A DNA stretch of 41,015 bases, from positions 1-41,015 of the forward strand of contig JAIFKQ010000077.1 in NCBI GenBank assembly GCA_020049515.1, in the 5' to 3' direction. The DNA is from Paludibacter sp. Its GTDB lineage: Bacteria > Bacteroidota > Bacteroidia > Bacteroidales > Paludibacteraceae. The translations under genes and the position numbers were made by a program. Each line of letters opens with the position of its first letter. Within the stretch, counting starts at the first letter, position 1. The notes below the pieces were generated by a model. It ran no database searches. It had not been told where the DNA came from and saw nothing but the letters and a program-made list of their open reading frames with translations. Below are positions 7,855 through 16,583 of the stretch, piece after piece.

Positions 7855-9285
7855 TCAATAAACCAACTTCACATTCTCTGTCCCAATTTGTAACACATAA
7901 ATACCATGCGTTGGTAATCGAAAGCTTATAAAAGTAGCATCAATTTTTTGGCTATATATTAATTTCCCAAGTAGTGTATATACTTCTAGTTTTTTTCCAG
8001 AGATTCCACCGCTAACTTGAATTACTCCTTCTTGAACATTTACTTGTAGATTTGAAGCAGTTGAATAAGTTAAACCAGAAGAAAAACCTTCAACAATATT
8101 AGTGAAATCCATCCATTGAAATGCCGCAGCATATAAATTTTTTGAACCTATAGGCACATGCAAAACACAAGTAGTAGTATTAATACCCTTAAACACATCG
8201 TTAGAATCAGAATTAGTTGAAGTTAAATCAACTGGCACGGTGGGATAGGCATTTATTGAAGTCATATTTGTGCATCCCATAAACATCCCTGAACGAATCG
8301 TTTTAACAGATTCAGGGATGGTCACTGAAGTAAGATTTAAACAATTCATAAAAGCACTACTTCTCACATAATCTACTGTGGAAGGGATAACGTAACTGCT
8401 TCCCACTTTTGCTGGTGGATAATAAATAATTGTAGTTAACTCTTTATTAAACAATACCCCATCTACACTCTCATTATCTATATTTGCCGGATCAACGGTT
8501 ACAGCCGTCATGCCTGCGCAATCATAAAATGGATTGTTATTGAAAAACGTAACCGAGGCTGGTATATACATGGAAGTTAAACTATTACATTGCGTAAAAG
8601 CATGACCTGTAATGTACACTACCGACGTAGGAATAGTAATTGAATATAAATTTTGACAATTACTGAATGCCATGTCACCTATTGTATCCACAGAGGTTGA
8701 AATAGTATAAGTAGTTTCAGGCTTACCGGCTGGATAAACAAGTAAAGTTGATTTATCTTTATTATACAAAATTCCATCCACACTGCTATAATAATTATTG
8801 GCAGCATCTGCATTTATCTGGGTTAATAATTTACATCCAAAGAAAACATAACTTCCAATTTTTTTTACCGATGCAGGAATGGCGATATTTGCAATTTTTA
8901 TACAACCCCAAAAAGCACCATCACCAATTGAATCAACCGATGAAGGAATTACCAACGTTGATAATTCATAGCAACTCATAAATGCCCATGCTTTAATGGA
9001 AGTAACCGACGAAGGAATTGTAACCGATGTTAAACCTGAAGATGAAGCAAAAGCATAAGATTCAATACGTGTAACTGAGTAGTTGATACTGTTATAAGTG
9101 ACTGATAGAGGAATGGTTACATCGCCCGAATAACTATTAGCATTGTTTGTTTCAACCGTAACGGCAACCTTGTAAGGAGAAATGGAGGAGATGATGTCAT
9201 AATAGATTCCATTTACTTCAAAATCGAAGGCCCAAGTACTTAACGATAAGCCAAGTAAAGAAATAAGTAAAATTGTTTTTTTCAT
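7855..9285 (-). CDS. Secreted BspA-like leucine-rich repeat protein with type IX secretion tail
   Basis: A 476-residue exported protein. Residues 1-19 form a Sec signal peptide (MKKTILLISLLGLSLSTWA). Residues about 60-370 are tandem LRR_5/BspA-type repeats of the form VTSIGxxAFxxCxxLTSVTIPxSV, interrupted twice by segments of the GILYNKDKSTLLVYPAGK kind that are typical of BspA-like proteins. The last 70 or so residues (LEVYTLLGKLIYSQ, then HGIYVLQIGTENVKLVY) form a Por_Secre_tail type A sorting domain, so it should be carried across the outer membrane by the type IX system and anchored or released. Members bind host or matrix proteins or have unknown ligands. It is monocistronic, with a terminator at 7778-7809. 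No ligand can be inferred. Confidence 0.9.
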   Translation of the reverse strand: MKKTILLISLLGLSLSTWAFDFEVNGIYYDIISSISPYKVAVTVETNNANSYSGDVTIPLSVTYNSINYSVTRIESYAFASSSGLTSVTIPSSVTSIKAWAFMSCYELSTLVIPSSVDSIGDGAFWGCIKIANIAIPASVKKIGSYVFFGCKLLTQINADAANNYYSSVDGILYNKDKSTLLVYPAGKPETTYTISTSVDTIGDMAFSNCQNLYSITIPTSVVYITGHAFTQCNSLTSMYIPASVTFFNNNPFYDCAGMTAVTVDPANIDNESVDGVLFNKELTTIIYYPPAKVGSSYVIPSTVDYVRSSAFMNCLNLTSVTIPESVKTIRSGMFMGCTNMTSINAYPTVPVDLTSTNSDSNDVFKGINTTTCVLHVPIGSKNLYAAAFQWMDFTNIVEGFSSGLTYSTASNLQVNVQEGVIQVSGGISGKKLEVYTLLGKLIYSQKIDATFISFRLPTHGIYVLQIGTENVKLVY

Positions 9286-9667
9286 TGCATTTTTGTCAGT
9301 GATTAAGGTGCTGACGCCGCACTTCTAGGTATTTACTATATAATTAGAATTGTAGGAAAAATGACAAATGAAATTAATTAAACAAATATCCGATAATTAT
9401 TTTATTCATCCACATTAATTCAGTTAAAGATACACTTATTTATGGAATAGTTTTTTGAGAGGCTAAGTCAAGGTATTGAATTATGCCTAAACTGAGGTAT
9501 CTACTAGAAATAGATAATCTCAATGAATTATAATATGTTTAATTCTACTTTATCAAATTAAAGATTTAACCACAATAGACAATTATCTATCCTTAAATGG
9601 ATTAAAGAATAACAATCCACACAAAAAAAGACAGCCTTACATGCTATCGAGTTAAAAGCCCTTCTAA
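9286..9667. other. Gene-free stretch
   Basis: AT-rich sequence with no recognised gene, RNA or promoter box. The T-rich minus-strand sequence at 9620-9630 could end the ABC ATPase transcript, but I see only a weak hairpin. Confidence 0.3.
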
Positions 9668-10915
9668 TTACTCCTTCACCAAACCTTCAGACCCTTCGCT
9701 TCCAGGTATCAATTCAAAAATCTTATTAGGCATTAAATCTGGCTCATCGCGATGTGACACGTACAAAATGGCAATTTTTTTTTCGGCAGCAATAGCATTT
9801 ACCATTTCAATAAAAAGTTTGCTGTTGTCATCATCTAGTTCTATAGTTGGTTCGTCCAAAATTAATAGAGGTGGGTGCTTTACCATGGCCCTAGCCACCA
9901 TCACCATGCGCTGCTGACCATTGGAAAGTCGCTGAAATGTTTTATTGCGGTACGCTTCACCCAACATTTTCACCCAACCATTGGCAATATCTATCTGTAT
10001 AGCAGTGGGTTTCGAATATAATCCCACAGAATCCATCAAGCCCGAGATAATCATATTTTCCACTGTATCTTCATGCTTAAATTGCTCTATCATCGAAGGT
10101 GTAAAATAGCCTATCTGCCGTTTGATATCCCATATTGATTCTCCAGAGCCTTTTTTTCGCCCAAAAAGAATTAAGTCCTGACCATAACCGCGCGGATTAT
10201 CACCTGTTATCAATGACAATATCGTGCTTTTACCCGATCCGTTGGGACCTACTAATTGCCAAAACTCACCACTATTAATTGTCCAGTTTACCTTGTTAAG
10301 TACTTTTTTATCGCCATAATGGACTGATACTGAATTGAGTTTTACCAGCGGATTTATATCGTTTTGATTGTCATCGTATTGTTTTGGAAGTGTGAATTGT
10401 TGCATTTTTTTTGCTTGCACTAACTCTAGTTCTTTAAACGTTTCTGAAGGCTGTATTTTTACAATTTTGTTTTTCTCATCTATTGAATAAATAGTTTCTA
10501 TGCAGGGTAACAAATCACGTTTACGAAAAAAGACCTGTATCAGCAATGTCGTTTCGGCCAATTGACTCAATGCTAAGGTGATGGACTCTTGCGTGGCTTT
10601 GTCAATGTTGCTATACACATCGTCGAGCACCATGTATGCTGGCTTTTGGGTCATGAGGTAGGTGAGGAGCGCTTTTTTTTGCTGACCGCTGGACATGCTC
10701 CCTAGACTGGAATTTTCAGCCGTTTGAATCAAAAATTTATCATGTAATAATTCCTCTTCTACCATTTTGAGAATGACTTTTGAAGAATGTAAAACGCCTT
10801 GCAATAAACTCAAATCAACGAAATCGACCAAAAAAATATTTTTCATTACTTGGTCTAAAATGTAGTTCTTATTTGAATTGTTAGATAAATAAAGTCCTAT
10901 GTTTGAATAGTTCAT
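9668..10915 (-). CDS. Tandem ABC ATPase, ModF/PhrA-like, with degenerate first domain
   Basis: A soluble ABC protein of 415 residues. The C-terminal domain is complete: Walker A GPNGSGKST (223-231), the family-typical DNPRGYGQDLILFGRKKGSGES, signature LSNGQQR (330-336), Walker B LLILDEP (350-356) and switch His388. This matches ModF (molybdate-linked) and PhrA (photorepair) ATPases. The N-terminal domain has a signature (SMSSGQQKK, 73-81) and a Walker B-like YMVLDDV (94-100), but no P-loop is visible upstream. It appears shortened, because homologues as I know them are about 480-490 residues. The start codon overlaps the stop of the DUF1801 gene in an ATGA arrangement, so this start is well supported. 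No permease is nearby, and its role is unknown. Confidence 0.85.
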   Translation of the reverse strand: MNYSNIGLYLSNNSNKNYILDQVMKNIFLVDFVDLSLLQGVLHSSKVILKMVEEELLHDKFLIQTAENSSLGSMSSGQQKKALLTYLMTQKPAYMVLDDVYSNIDKATQESITLALSQLAETTLLIQVFFRKRDLLPCIETIYSIDEKNKIVKIQPSETFKELELVQAKKMQQFTLPKQYDDNQNDINPLVKLNSVSVHYGDKKVLNKVNWTINSGEFWQLVGPNGSGKSTILSLITGDNPRGYGQDLILFGRKKGSGESIWDIKRQIGYFTPSMIEQFKHEDTVENMIISGLMDSVGLYSKPTAIQIDIANGWVKMLGEAYRNKTFQRLSNGQQRMVMVARAMVKHPPLLILDEPTIELDDDNSKLFIEMVNAIAAEKKIAILYVSHRDEPDLMPNKIFELIPGSEGSEGLVKE

Positions 10916-11304
10916 TTTGTTGTTTTTTGGATGTTTTTTTGGATATTTTCATCAACTCTGAATACTACAATTTTGGTGATAATATCAAAAGGTAGGGGTT
11001 GTTCGATGGGGAATTGAATGGCACCTTTGGAGTGTTTATAAGCTGTCAACTCGCTTTTAAATGCTTCTACACCAGAAGATCCAGGGTAAAATCCGATGTG
11101 ATTTTTATAGGCCGCAAAATGAACTAAAATTCCATTTTGAGTAAATGTAGGCATCTGATAACTGATGGTTTCTTTGGCATCAGGAGCTGCATGCTGAATA
11201 GTGAGTCTCAGTGTTTGTAATATGGATTGTAGATTGTCTTCAAATTTCGAAATATACATGTCTATATCGTTAGAATTGGAATTGTTCGTTTTATAATGTT
11301 GCAT
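10912..11304 (-). CDS. DUF1801 (YdhG-like) domain protein
   Basis: A 130-residue cytoplasmic protein with the DUF1801 pattern: QTLRLTIQHAAPDAKETISY, then MPTF, HFAAYKNHIGFYPG and SKGAIQFPIEQPLP. The fold is the YdhG/YjbR/frataxin-like superfamily. Some members have been proposed as iron chaperones, but the function is unproven. It is translationally coupled to the ABC ATPase by an ATGA overlap at 10912-10915, so the two form one operon on the minus strand. Confidence 0.85.
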   Translation of the reverse strand: MQHYKTNNSNSNDIDMYISKFEDNLQSILQTLRLTIQHAAPDAKETISYQMPTFTQNGILVHFAAYKNHIGFYPGSSGVEAFKSELTAYKHSKGAIQFPIEQPLPFDIITKIVVFRVDENIQKNIQKTTK

Positions 11305-11391
11305 ACTAAAAAGACTTGACAGTATTAAACTAATTTTAAAAATTCAAAGGCGCTAGCACCATTTTACAATTGATTCCGCAAAATTAATACA

Positions 11392-12057
11392 TTAGTCTAA
11401 TTTAATGGCTACTAATTTATTTTTAATTGCATATAAGATTAAATTGATGGTATTTCTCGTTTGAGTTTTTTCAAGTAATTTGGAACGATAGGCTTCAACT
11501 GTTTTTACACTTCTAAATATTTTTGAAGCTATTTCATTGGCAGTTAATCCATCGCAGAAGTATTGCATTATTTCATGTTCTTTTTCAGTAAATTCATCAT
11601 CCGTTTTTTTTGTATTGTTCGAGTAGTTGGAGTGTTGAGCTCTGTTAAAAATTATTTGTCTCAATAGATTGTTTGAAAAATAACATTCTCCCTTTGAGAC
11701 CATTTTAAAAGCCCTAGTTAACTCTTCTTTTGAAGCATTTTTTTGTATAAAACCCATTGCACCCGCATTTATCAAGTCGGTATAATTTTCATTTTCACTC
11801 AACATGGTTATTATTAAAATTTTTATCTCCGGTTTTTTTATTTTTGCCTTAATAGTGGCTTCTAATCCCTTCATTTTTGGCATTTCAATATCCATTAAAA
11901 CTATATCTGGATTTAATTTATCCAGCAACTCCAGCAAAATTTCGCCGTTATCTGCCTCAGCAATAACCTTTCCAATGCCTTCGCCCTCAATAAGAAGTTT
12001 CATTCCTTCACGAAACAGCAAATGGTCGTCTACTAATATTATTTTACATTGGTTCAT
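11392..12057 (-). CDS. Response regulator, NarL/FixJ (LuxR) type
   Basis: A DNA-binding two-component response regulator of 221 residues. The receiver domain has the acidic pair Asp10-Asp11, phospho-acceptor Asp56 in VLMDIEMP, Thr84 and Lys106. The C-terminal LuxR helix-turn-helix starts near residue 150 (FTEKEHEIMQYFCDGLTANE, then SVKTVEAYRSKLLEK). No kinase gene adjoins it. A HisKA_3 kinase, the type that normally serves this class, lies at 25551 in the same window. A direct repeat upstream (12207-12240) may be a control site. The start is the only good ATG. Confidence 0.93.
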   Translation of the reverse strand: MNQCKIILVDDHLLFREGMKLLIEGEGIGKVIAEADNGEILLELLDKLNPDIVLMDIEMPKMKGLEATIKAKIKKPEIKILIITMLSENENYTDLINAGAMGFIQKNASKEELTRAFKMVSKGECYFSNNLLRQIIFNRAQHSNYSNNTKKTDDEFTEKEHEIMQYFCDGLTANEIASKIFRSVKTVEAYRSKLLEKTQTRNTINLILYAIKNKLVAIKLD

Positions 12058-12206
12058 AATAATTATTATTTTAGAAATAAGGTTTAATACTCGCTTTATT
12101 GTTTTATTCTATCAATAAAATAAACTGTTTCAAGCAGCATATTTTTGAGTCCATTGGCGTTATTCTATTGTAAAAATAACACATAATGTCTTTAATTTCA
12201 GCATTG

Positions 12207-12240
12207 TAAACCCTAAAATAAAACAGTATAAACCCTAAAA
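12207..12240. promoter_or_regulatory. Two direct repeats TAAACCCTAAAA, 22-bp period, upstream of response regulator
   Basis: Perfect 12-bp copies at 12207-12218 and 12229-12240, about two helical turns apart and 150-183 bases before the response regulator start. The arrangement suggests a site for a dimeric regulator. That role is inferred from spacing only. Confidence 0.3.
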
Positions 12241-12383
12241 ACGCTATGCCTTTCCACTCTAATTTATGTCACTTAAGAAAGTCAGCCTTTATTACTACAC
12301 GGGTTCTAAAACTGAACCAGCTAGTTTATAATCTTTAAAATTTAAATAAAATATAGTGGGAATAATCGCAAAGGATTTTGTGG

Positions 12384-12485
12384 TTAATGAGCCGAAATAC
12401 AAAGCAGTGTTTTTCCTTTTTCCCATTTATGAGTAACTGTAGCTAAATGTCTTACCGCTTTTGTATGAGTTGATTTAAAAATCAT
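12384..12485 (-). CDS. Possible 33-codon ORF or gene remnant, unrecognised
   Basis: The reverse strand from ATG 12485 encodes 33 residues beginning MIFKSTHTKAVRHLATVTHK and ending in LLCISAH. The composition looks more protein-like than the surroundings, but there is no promoter box or neighbour that supports it, and I recognise no family. It could be chance or the end of a decayed gene. Confidence 0.2.
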   Translation of the reverse strand: MIFKSTHTKAVRHLATVTHKWEKGKTLLCISAH

Positions 12486-12561
12486 CTAAAGTCTGTTCCA
12501 TGATTTCTCTATGATTTGAATTACTGCAAAAAATGTAAAACCATAAATTTTATTTAAACAA

Positions 12562-12592
12562 AAAAAGACTACCCGTAAAAGATAGTCTTTTT
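12562..12592 (-). terminator. Terminator downstream of murA
   Basis: A 10-bp stem, AAAAAGACTA (12562-12571) with TAGTCTTTTT (12583-12592), with an 11-base loop. On the minus strand it follows the murA stop by about 40 bases and ends in T's. Confidence 0.75.
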
Positions 12593-12633
12593 ATTTAATA
12601 ATCACCAGCTGCTTACTCCAGCAACGGTGAGTT

Positions 12634-13938
12634 TTAAATCCTTTTAATTTTAGCACCCAATGCGTTCAATCGACCTTCAATATCTTGATAACCACGGTCT
12701 ATTTGGTCGATATTGTGAATTATGCTCGTTCCTTCGGCCGAAAGTGCTGCTATTAGCAACGCTATTCCTGCTCTAATATCGGGCGAACTCATGGTGGAAG
12801 CTCGCAGATGGAGGTGGTTGCCCATGCCGATAACGGTGGCGCGGTGTGGGTCGCACAATATAATTTGAGCACCCATATCTATCAGTTTATCGACAAAAAA
12901 CAAACGGCTCTCGAACATTTTTTGGTGAATAAGTACGCTGCCTTGCGCTTTGGCTGCTACTACTAACAGTACGCTTAATAAATCGGGCGTTAGTCCTGGC
13001 CAAGGAGCATCGGCAATGGTCATTATGGACCCGTCGATAAACGATTCGATGGTGTAGCTATCTTGCTGGGGAATAAAAATATCGTCGCCACGCTGTTCCA
13101 ATTGAATTCCCAACCGTCTGAAACTGTCTGGGATTAGCCCCAACTCATTGTATGCCACATCTTTGATGGTAATTTCGGAAGCTGTCATGGCTGCCATGCC
13201 AATAAAACTGCCAATTTCTATCATGTCGGGCAAGATGCGATGGTTGCAACCGTTGAGCGATTCTACGCCTTCGATGGTAAGTAAATTTGAGCCAACACCA
13301 GCAATGCTAGCACCCATGGAATTGAGCATTTTGCAAAGCTGTTGCAAATATGGTTCGCAGGCGGCATTGTAAATAGTGGTTTTACCCTCGGCCAAAACGG
13401 CTGCCATCAATATGTTAGCTGTACCAGTTACCGAAGCCTCGTCCAACAACATGTAGCAACCAGTCAGTTTTTTAGCTTCTATTTCGTAGCGTTTTGTGTT
13501 GGCATCGTAACGAAATTCGGCGCCTAGCTTTTGAATTCCCAAAAAGTGAGTGTCCAATCGGCGGCGTCCAATTTTATCGCCACCCGGTTTTGGAATAATT
13601 GCTTTTCCAAAGCGGGCTACCAACGGACCAACTATCATTACCGAACCACGCAAAGAAGCACTTTTGTTGTAAAAATCCTCGGATTGAAGATAATCCATAT
13701 TAACAATCTTGGCCTTAAATGAATAGGAATCAGCATTTAAGCGAACTACTTCCACGCCCATATCAGACAATAAACTTATCAAGTTATTGACATCTAAAAT
13801 ATCAGGTATATTGCTAATTGTAACTGTTTTAGGAGTAAGAAGTACGGCGCAAATAACTTGCAGTGCCTCATTTTTTGCGCCTTGTGGCGTGATGGAACCA
13901 GAAAGGCGATGGCCGCCTTCTATTTGAAATGATGCCAT
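12634..13938 (-). CDS. murA: UDP-N-acetylglucosamine 1-carboxyvinyltransferase (MurA)
   Basis: Transfers enolpyruvate from PEP to UDP-GlcNAc, the first committed step of peptidoglycan synthesis; cytoplasmic. At 434 residues it is full length. Lys22 in QGAKNEAL is the conserved substrate-binding lysine. In the flexible loop the usual GGC-x-IG-x-R is GGDKIGRRR, so the catalytic and fosfomycin-alkylated Cys is Asp121. Cys-to-Asp MurA enzymes are active and insensitive to fosfomycin. The upstream minus-strand neighbour is the DUF4290 gene at 14265-14897, a pairing common in Bacteroidota. A terminator follows at 12562-12592. Confidence 0.96.
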   Translation of the reverse strand: MASFQIEGGHRLSGSITPQGAKNEALQVICAVLLTPKTVTISNIPDILDVNNLISLLSDMGVEVVRLNADSYSFKAKIVNMDYLQSEDFYNKSASLRGSVMIVGPLVARFGKAIIPKPGGDKIGRRRLDTHFLGIQKLGAEFRYDANTKRYEIEAKKLTGCYMLLDEASVTGTANILMAAVLAEGKTTIYNAACEPYLQQLCKMLNSMGASIAGVGSNLLTIEGVESLNGCNHRILPDMIEIGSFIGMAAMTASEITIKDVAYNELGLIPDSFRRLGIQLEQRGDDIFIPQQDSYTIESFIDGSIMTIADAPWPGLTPDLLSVLLVVAAKAQGSVLIHQKMFESRLFFVDKLIDMGAQIILCDPHRATVIGMGNHLHLRASTMSSPDIRAGIALLIAALSAEGTSIIHNIDQIDRGYQDIEGRLNALGAKIKRI

Positions 13939-14264
13939 AAATATTGTTTCGTGTTTTTTTGTTTCGTATTTCGTATTTCGAGATAAAGATAATGAAAACG
14001 ATTTGAAAGTATTTAAAGTCGAAGTATTGTAAGTGGTTTACTAATTCTTTAGGCTTTAGTAATTGATTGTAAAATACTGATTATTAGTTAAAGTATTTTA
14101 TTTAAATCAAAATGAGGTTTTTTCAATTCAAAGTTACAAAGATGAAATCCTGATTACAATGTATATTGCGTTCAAATTTATTCTATTTGTTTCATTCGGT
14201 AGATCTTCATTGTTCCCTGAAAAAAAACAAATTCAATTTACCCAAATCAGGAAACATATCATTT
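13939..14264. other. Gap between the DUF4290 gene and murA
   Basis: 326 bases without a gene. Close to the murA start (13947-13981) lies a short reiterated TTTCGTA-like tract. No promoter box is certain. Confidence 0.35.
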
Positions 14265-14897
14265 TTATATTTTTAACTTAGGGCTTGGTTTGCTAATCCG
14301 TGGATTGCCTTTAGTTTGCTCCTTTTTTTTATTTTTTCGGTTGAATAATACGTCTTTGGATTCAACTAATTTAAAGAAATCTTCTTCAATATCGAGTTTT
14401 CCTTTGGACATTTCACGTAAATCGTCAAAAATTTTTCGATTGTCAACTACTTCTTTGTTCCAAGTTAAAAAACATTTTTTCATTTGATTGGCAATCAATC
14501 GAATTAACTCATTTTTCTCGTCACCTTCTTCATAACCAGCTACTTTTTCAATCATTTCTTCCAACGTGCGACCGTAATGTTGGTAGCGTATGCGGGATTT
14601 TTTGTAAGGGATGGATTCTGGATGAGAATAAAGATTTTCTTCCTGCAAAATTTCGTAAGGGTAATCAATATCCAATTTAAAATCGGACATAATAGCCACG
14701 TGATCCCACAATTTGTGCTTAAAATCATTCACATCACGCAAGTATGGAAAAAGATTTCCCATAATATTTATGATGGTTTGTACGCAACGGGTCCGTTCTT
14801 CGCGGTCTTCTATAGTTTGTGCAAAAGCAACTAATTGCTGTATGTTACGCCCATATTCAGGCATAATCAATTTTCCTTGTAAGGTGGTATATTCCAT
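14265..14897 (-). CDS. DUF4290 family protein
   Basis: A 210-residue cytoplasmic protein of a family I know only from Bacteroidota. Recognisable segments are MPEYGRNIQQLV near the N-terminus, CVQTIINIMGNLFPYLRD, FKHKLWDHVAIMSDF, and YGRTLEEMI in the middle. The last 30 residues are a basic, disordered Lys/Pro-rich tail. Function is unknown. It typically precedes murA, as here. A reverse-strand TACTTTTG at 14926-14933 is a good -7 box about 30 bases upstream, and a 12-bp palindrome ACTATATATAGT lies at 14905-14916 between box and start. Confidence 0.88.
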   Translation of the reverse strand: MEYTTLQGKLIMPEYGRNIQQLVAFAQTIEDREERTRCVQTIINIMGNLFPYLRDVNDFKHKLWDHVAIMSDFKLDIDYPYEILQEENLYSHPESIPYKKSRIRYQHYGRTLEEMIEKVAGYEEGDEKNELIRLIANQMKKCFLTWNKEVVDNRKIFDDLREMSKGKLDIEEDFFKLVESKDVLFNRKNKKKEQTKGNPRISKPSPKLKI

Positions 14898-14925
14898 TTT
14901 TGATACTATATATAGTGATAAGATG

Positions 14926-14933
14926 CAAAAGTA
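14926..14933 (-). promoter_or_regulatory. Promoter -7 box for the DUF4290-murA unit
   Basis: The reverse strand reads TACTTTTG (TAnnTTTG), ending 29 bases before the ATG. The palindrome ACTATATATAGT (14905-14916) follows it in the leader. Confidence 0.55.
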
Positions 14934-14995
14934 GCTATTTTTTTTCAGAAACCACTTTTTTTTTTGATAAGAAGTTGTTTTGGCAATCGCTCTAT

Positions 14996-15077
14996 GTCAA
15001 CCGCTGTCAAGGGTTTTGAAGTTTTGTAACCTCATTTTGTCAACCGCTGTTAGGGTCTATGAACGCTGACAGGGTTT
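14996..15077. repeat. Three imperfect copies of a GTCAACCGCTGTYAGGGTTT-like unit
   Basis: Copies begin at 14996 (GTCAACCGCTGTCAAGGGTT), 15039 (GTCAACCGCTGTTAGGGTCT) and 15061 (GAACGCTGACAGGGTTT). They occupy the 374-base gap 14898-15271 between two divergent promoters. The source is probably a dispersed repeat; the function is unknown. Confidence 0.55.
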
Positions 15078-15237
15078 ATTACAACCCCTTACTTCAATCA
15101 TTTCATATATTTATATTTGAATTTAATAGTTTTGTAGTTTTTTTATTTAAGTGTCAATTTGCATAATTTTTTTAAATCCATAACCCGAAACACTATTAAA
15201 CCCTTCAATCTCTTTTCCAACTTTCTGAAAAAAATCG

Positions 15238-15245
15238 TACCTTTG
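15238..15245 (+). promoter_or_regulatory. Promoter -7 box for the M16 protease gene
   Basis: TACCTTTG matches TAnnTTTG exactly and ends 26 bases before the ATG at 15272. Confidence 0.6.
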
Positions 15246-15271
15246 CATTTCGTTTATATTTATCGAAAAGA

Positions 15272-16492
15272 ATGACTTATCAAACACATATCCTTCCCAA
15301 CGGACTTAAATTAATTCACAAACCCGACGTAAGTGCGGTGGCTTATTGCGGTTTAATTATAAATACTGGTTCGCGCGACGAAATGGAGCAGGAGCAAGGC
15401 ATGGCGCATTTTATTGAGCATATACTTTTTAAAGGTACCGAAAAACGCCGTTCGGGTCACATTATCAATCGGTTAGAACATGTTGGCGGTGAGCTAAATG
15501 CTTACACTTCCAAAGAAGAAACCGTGGTTTTTGCTACTGTGCTCAAAGAGTATTTTGAACGCGCCATGGAATTGATTTCCGACATTGTCTTGCATTCTAC
15601 TTTTCCCCAAAAAGAAATTGACAAAGAAATTGTCATTATTATGGATGAAATTTCGTCCTACAAAGACAGTCCTTCTGAATTGATTTTCGACGATTTTGAA
15701 GAGATGATATTTGAGCATCACCCCATTGGCCACAATATTTTAGGAAAATCGGAATTGCTGGAACATTATACTACTGCCGATGCCGTGCGGTTTGTGAAGC
15801 GACAATATCATCCTCGCGAAATGGTGTTTTTTTCGTTGGGAGACTTAAATTTCAAGCAATTGATTCGCTGGGCTGAAAAATACTTGCATACAGAACCTTC
15901 TGAAATGCAACCACCAAAACGGTTTTCACCCACTACCTATACGCCTCAACGAATGGAAGTTGTGAAAAATACACACCAAGTCCATTTTATTGTAGGCAAT
16001 AGGGCTTACGATTTGCATCATCCTAAAAGAATAGGATTGTATTTGCTCAATAATATTTTAGGTGGCCCTGGAATGAATAGCTTATTAAACCTGTCATTGC
16101 GCGAAAAACATGGATTAGTTTACAACGTAGAGTCTAGTTATCAGCCGTTTGTAGATACAGGTATGTGGAGCGTTTATTTTGGATGTGATACCGAAAATGC
16201 TGTAAAATGTGAACAACTAGTGTATGCGGAACTCCAAAAACTGCGTGACCAACCCATTGCGCACAATGCATTGAAAAAATATAAGTTGCAACTTTTGGGT
16301 CAAATAGCCATTGCCAACGAGCAAAAAGAAAATTTGGCGTTGAGCTTAGGAAAAAGCTTTTTGCGATACGATAAAATTGATGAACTGGAAGTGGTCAGAA
16401 AACGAATTGATGAAATTACTGCCGAACAGCTGCAGGAGATTGCCAAGGAAGTTTTTGACCCAAAGGCTTTGTCGGTGCTGAAATATGTGTGA
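15272..16492 (+). CDS. M16 (insulinase/processing peptidase-like) zinc metalloprotease
   Basis: A single-unit M16 protease of 406 residues. The inverted zinc motif HxxEH is His46-Phe-Ile-Glu49-His50, and the third ligand is Glu126, exactly 76 residues after His50 as in mitochondrial processing peptidase-type enzymes. The GGELNAYTSKEET segment (72-84) is the conserved substrate-strand region. The C-terminal half is the inactive homologous domain with the GGPGMNSLL motif. There is no signal peptide, so it is probably cytoplasmic. The natural substrate is unknown. The O-methyltransferase gene follows after 91 bases and may be cotranscribed. Confidence 0.93.
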   Translation: MTYQTHILPNGLKLIHKPDVSAVAYCGLIINTGSRDEMEQEQGMAHFIEHILFKGTEKRRSGHIINRLEHVGGELNAYTSKEETVVFATVLKEYFERAMELISDIVLHSTFPQKEIDKEIVIIMDEISSYKDSPSELIFDDFEEMIFEHHPIGHNILGKSELLEHYTTADAVRFVKRQYHPREMVFFSLGDLNFKQLIRWAEKYLHTEPSEMQPPKRFSPTTYTPQRMEVVKNTHQVHFIVGNRAYDLHHPKRIGLYLLNNILGGPGMNSLLNLSLREKHGLVYNVESSYQPFVDTGMWSVYFGCDTENAVKCEQLVYAELQKLRDQPIAHNALKKYKLQLLGQIAIANEQKENLALSLGKSFLRYDKIDELEVVRKRIDEITAEQLQEIAKEVFDPKALSVLKYV

Positions 16493-16583
16493 AAGCCTTC
16501 TAGCCACCGAAAGGGGAATAAAGAGATTTTACAAATTATATTTTAAATGACTTAACTTATTATTTCTTCCTTCGGGGGCTACC

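Larger units (their letters stand above)
12058..12561. other. Gene-poor stretch upstream of the response regulator
   Basis: About 500 bases without a confident gene. It holds a 12-bp direct repeat, TAAACCCTAAAA, at 12207-12218 and 12229-12240 (22-bp period). A possible 33-codon minus-strand ORF is listed separately. Confidence 0.5.
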
